From: Rhodospirillales bacterium
GTDB taxonomy: Bacteria; Pseudomonadota; Alphaproteobacteria; Rhodospirillales; Shumkoniaceae
Assembly (NCBI GenBank): GCA_028281785.1
Contig: JANQJG010000032.1
Coordinates: 1 to 34,003 of the forward strand
DNA length: 34,003 nt
Reading direction: 5' to 3'
The notes below the pieces were generated by a model, which had not been told where the DNA came from, made no database searches, and saw only the letters and a list, made by a program, of their open reading frames with translations. Below are positions 31,691 through 34,003 of the stretch, one piece after another; position 1 is the first letter of the stretch; each line of letters begins with the position of its first letter. The position numbers and the translations under genes are program-made.

Positions 31691-32767
31691 ATGTACGAGA
31701 GGTCCGTGGGTTCGACGGTCGTTCCCGTGATCGAATCGGTGTTTGCCGTCCACCCGCACCGGCGGTTCAATCCACTTAAGGATGAGTGGGTGCTCGTATC
31801 GCCGCACCGGAACCAAAGGCCGTGGCTGGGTCGGACGGAAGTGACGCCGCCCGAGCGTAAGTCGGAACATGATCCCAATTGCTATTTGTGCGCTGGAACA
31901 AGGCGAGCAAGCGGCCGGGTCAATCCGAACTATGTCGGCCCCTATGTCTTCGACAACGACTTCCCGGCGTTATTGGCGGATACGCCATATGTCGATGCGA
32001 GGGAAGATAAACTCTTTCGCACCACGACGGTGCGCGGCACGGCGCGGGTGATCTGTTTTTCCGAACGTCATGACCTCACCTTGCCGGAGTTGCCCTTGGA
32101 GGGCGTGCGCCGTGTCGTCGACGTTTGGGCCGATCAAATCGACGAGCTCGGCCGGCGTTACAATTGGGTCGCCGTGTTCGAGAACAAGGGCGAGCTGATG
32201 GGGTGCTCCAATCCCCATCCGCATGGCCAAGTCTGGGCCTCTGACTTCATTCCCAACGAAGTGGCGCGCGAAGACGCTTGCCAAGCGCGCTATCTCGCAG
32301 AAACCGGAAACGTCCTGCTCGTGGACTATCTGGATGCGGAAGTGCGCGGGGCCGAGCGGGTCGTCGTCGACAATGAGCATTGGGTTGCCGTCGTGCCCTA
32401 TTGGGCGATTTGGCCGTTCGAGACCCTATTGGCGCCACGCCGCCAAGTCTTGCGGCTGACCGACCTAACGACAGCGGAACGGGACGGCTTGGCCGACATC
32501 GTCAAGCGTTTGACAGCCCGCTACGATAACTTGTTCGAGACCGAGTTCCCCTATTCCATGGGTTGGCATGGGGCGCCAAATGGCGAGGGCGACTATGCCC
32601 ATTGGCAGCTTCACGCCCATTTCTATCCGCCGCTGCTACGTTCGGCGACGGTCCGCAAATTCATGGTGGGCTACGAGATGCTGTCGGAAGCGCAAAGAGA
32701 CATGACTGCCGAGGACGCGGCGGACAGGCTACGACGTCTCAGCGAGCGCCATTACAAACAGCGATAA
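31691..32767 (+). CDS. galT: Galactose-1-phosphate uridylyltransferase
   Basis: GalT converts galactose-1-phosphate and UDP-glucose to UDP-galactose and glucose-1-phosphate. All hallmarks are present in this 358-residue protein: zinc ligands C64 and C67 (DPNCYLCAG) and H176, the nucleophile H178 in NPHPHGQ, the WHGAP and [11 protein letters not shown] histidines of the second metal site, and KFMVGYEM. Its closest pattern is the E. coli-type class I enzyme. It starts three bases after the ATPase stop and precedes galK, as part of the regulator-led operon. A shortened paralogue lies at 21718-22476. Confidence 0.96.
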   Translation: MYERSVGSTVVPVIESVFAVHPHRRFNPLKDEWVLVSPHRNQRPWLGRTEVTPPERKSEHDPNCYLCAGTRRASGRVNPNYVGPYVFDNDFPALLADTPYVDAREDKLFRTTTVRGTARVICFSERHDLTLPELPLEGVRRVVDVWADQIDELGRRYNWVAVFENKGELMGCSNPHPHGQVWASDFIPNEVAREDACQARYLAETGNVLLVDYLDAEVRGAERVVVDNEHWVAVVPYWAIWPFETLLAPRRQVLRLTDLTTAERDGLADIVKRLTARYDNLFETEFPYSMGWHGAPNGEGDYAHWQLHAHFYPPLLRSATVRKFMVGYEMLSEAQRDMTAEDAADRLRRLSERHYKQR

Positions 32768-32786
32768 TCGTTTAAGGACCCTGCTC

Positions 32787-33908
32787 GTGAGCGATGACGC
32801 CCTTGCCTCCGTGACCCGCAATGACCTGCTGGAGCAGGTGACGCAGGTCTTCGTCGATCGATATGGAGTCTGCCCGGAAGCGGTCGCTTCGGCGCCGGGA
32901 CGGGTCAACCTGCTTGGCGAGCACACGGATTACAACGGCGGTTTCGTCCTTCCCATGACCCTGGATTTGGAGGTCGCCGTTGCTCTCGGTGCGGGTGCGA
33001 ACGCCGGGGCGATCGACATCTACAGCGACACCTTCGATGAGAGCAAACGGCGTGTTGTCGACGAAGAAGCTGTCGGCCATTGGTCCGACTATATCCTGGG
33101 CTGCCTCCGTGCCGCCTACCGCGAACCGACTGCGGATGCGGGCTGTCGCGTCGCCGTTGCCGCCACATTGCCCATCGGAGCGGGCATCTCCAGTTCTGCG
33201 GCCCTTGAAGTGGCGATGCTGCGCACCGCTGCGGCTCTCTCTGAAACTCACATGGACATTACGGAGACGGCGAAGCTCGCGCAACGTGTCGAACGCGACT
33301 TCGTTGGGATGCCGTGTGGAATCATGGATCAGTTCGCCGCCGCCGCGGGATCCCGAGGCAAGGCCGTGTTCCTCGATACCCGCTCCCTGGAATTCGAGAT
33401 CGTGCCATTGTTCAGCGAGCACCGGTTCGTCGTTGTGCATTCCGGCGTGCGTCATCAACTCACCGACGACGGTTACGCCACCCGGGTCGCTGAATGTCGG
33501 GCAGCGTGTGCGGCCCTTGGGGTAGAGGAACTGCGCGATCTTGACTCGACGGATCTCGCGCGCATCAATGAACTGGAGGCACCCATGAACCGCCGCGCCC
33601 GCCACGTGCTTACCGAGAACCGGCGTGTCCTTGACGCCGTCAAGGCCATGAAGGCCGATGACTCAGCTTGTTTCGGCACCTTGATGGTCGAAAGTCACGC
33701 GTCGCAACGTGACGACTATCAGGTCTCTGTTCCCGAGGTCGATGCTCTTGTGGATGGGGCGCTCAGAGCGGGCGCCGTTGGCGCGCGGCTGACGGGCGGC
33801 GGTTTTGGCGGTTCCGTTGTCGCCCTTGTCGACGGGGCGAATGTCGATGCGTGGTGTCGGTCGATCCGAGGCCGGTTTCCTTCCGCCCGTATTCTGGCCG
33901 TGACCTAG
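32787..33908 (+). CDS. galK: Galactokinase
   Basis: GalK phosphorylates alpha-D-galactose at C1 with ATP, the entry step of the Leloir pathway. This 373-residue GHMP-family enzyme has the galactokinase signature APGRVNLLGEHTDYNGGFVLP at residues 36-56, the ATP loop PIGAGISSSAAL at 129-140, the catalytic base Asp 181 in CGIMDQFAAAAG, and the C-terminal TGGGFGGSVVAL motif. The start is GTG at 32787, with AAGGA eight bases ahead. It is the last gene of the operon, 19 bases after galT, and its TAG stop forms the base of a large inverted repeat. Confidence 0.96.
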   Translation: MSDDALASVTRNDLLEQVTQVFVDRYGVCPEAVASAPGRVNLLGEHTDYNGGFVLPMTLDLEVAVALGAGANAGAIDIYSDTFDESKRRVVDEEAVGHWSDYILGCLRAAYREPTADAGCRVAVAATLPIGAGISSSAALEVAMLRTAAALSETHMDITETAKLAQRVERDFVGMPCGIMDQFAAAAGSRGKAVFLDTRSLEFEIVPLFSEHRFVVVHSGVRHQLTDDGYATRVAECRAACAALGVEELRDLDSTDLARINELEAPMNRRARHVLTENRRVLDAVKAMKADDSACFGTLMVESHASQRDDYQVSVPEVDALVDGALRAGAVGARLTGGGFGGSVVALVDGANVDAWCRSIRGRFPSARILAVT

Positions 33909-33969
33909 ATCAGATCGCGATTAAATGGAATCGTCCTACAATACCATTTAATCGCGTGAATCTGATCTA
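33906..33969. repeat. Long palindromic intergenic repeat after galK
   Basis: Two stretches of 23 bases pair completely: TAGATCAGAT (33906-33915) with ATCTGATCTA (33960-33969), and CGCGATTAAATGG (33916-33928) with CCATTTAATCGCG (33944-33956). They are separated only by a three-base bulge on the right arm and a 15-base loop. The stop codon of galK is part of the stem. It may end the galK transcript, but the length and mosaic structure look more like a dispersed palindromic element. Confidence 0.8.
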
Positions 33970-33999
33970 ACTCATTGGAATAGAGCGGATTCACGCGAT
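33951..33999. repeat. Second, overlapping inverted repeat at the window end
   Basis: ATCGCGTGAATC (33951-33962) recurs in inverted orientation as GATTCACGCGAT (33988-33999). It shares its left arm with the preceding palindrome, so the two form a mosaic of the same units; the element probably continues beyond the window. Confidence 0.7.
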
Positions 34000-34003
34000 C
34001 AAT

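Noticed and set aside
2278-34003. The idea that the three importers, with their regulators, form one novel defence or mobile system.
   Set aside because: All recognisable parts belong to sugar uptake and catabolism; apart from one insertion sequence there are no mobility, toxin or nuclease genes.

Overview
The window is high-GC bacterial DNA from an accessory sugar-catabolism region. The style of the genes (UgpC/MalK-type CUT1 ABC importers, FadR, LacI and IclR regulators, a two-frame IS5/IS427-type element) suggests an alphaproteobacterium. This is inferred from gene families only; no rRNA, tRNA or housekeeping marker is present. I see no CRISPR array, phage genes or replication origin.

Region 1 (1-7378, minus strand): a complete CUT1 importer operon reads leftwards in the order substrate-binding protein, MalF-type permease, MalG-type permease, an unusual aldo/keto-reductase-like protein, a secreted protein of unknown function, and the ATPase. 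Behind it lie a decayed RraA-like fragment and a FadR-type regulator. That regulator meets the tail of a second FadR paralogue, cut by the window edge, and overlaps it by four bases. The substrate is not evident. The operon promoter and the regulator's upstream region share the 9-mer CGTCYGACA.

Region 2 (7379-8775): a 450-base regulatory or empty stretch followed by an IS5/IS427-type insertion sequence whose transposase is split by a -1 frameshift.

Region 3 (8776-20174): an L-fucose-type (6-deoxyhexose or D-arabinose) module. Minus strand: a PfkB kinase and an FGGY kinase. Plus strand: class II aldolase, LacI regulator, COG2407-type isomerase, then substrate-binding protein, two permeases and ATPase. 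Isomerase, FGGY kinase and aldolase give the classical route to DHAP plus an aldehyde. Two near-identical LacI-type operators (12 of 14 bases) sit in the divergent aldolase/kinase promoter and in front of the isomerase.

Region 4 (20175-33908): a galactoside module. After a 509-base gap containing a very AT-rich island come galE and a shortened galT paralogue lacking the active site. On the minus strand are a GH42 beta-galactosidase, a GH36 alpha-galactosidase and an importer (two permeases, binding protein). Divergently, on the plus strand, come an IclR regulator, the importer ATPase, a full-length galT and galK. Galactosides would be imported, hydrolysed in the cytoplasm, and the galactose processed by GalK/GalT/GalE. 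The divergent promoter carries two inverted repeats of the same geometry, 20 bp apart. The window ends in a long palindromic intergenic repeat.

The whole could serve growth on galactose- and fucose-containing plant glycans, but no fucosidase is visible here, so that is only an inference. The most unusual points are the active-site-less GalT paralogue, the aldo/keto reductase lacking three of four catalytic residues, the twin IclR-type operators, and hairpins placed directly after the binding-protein gene in all three importers.
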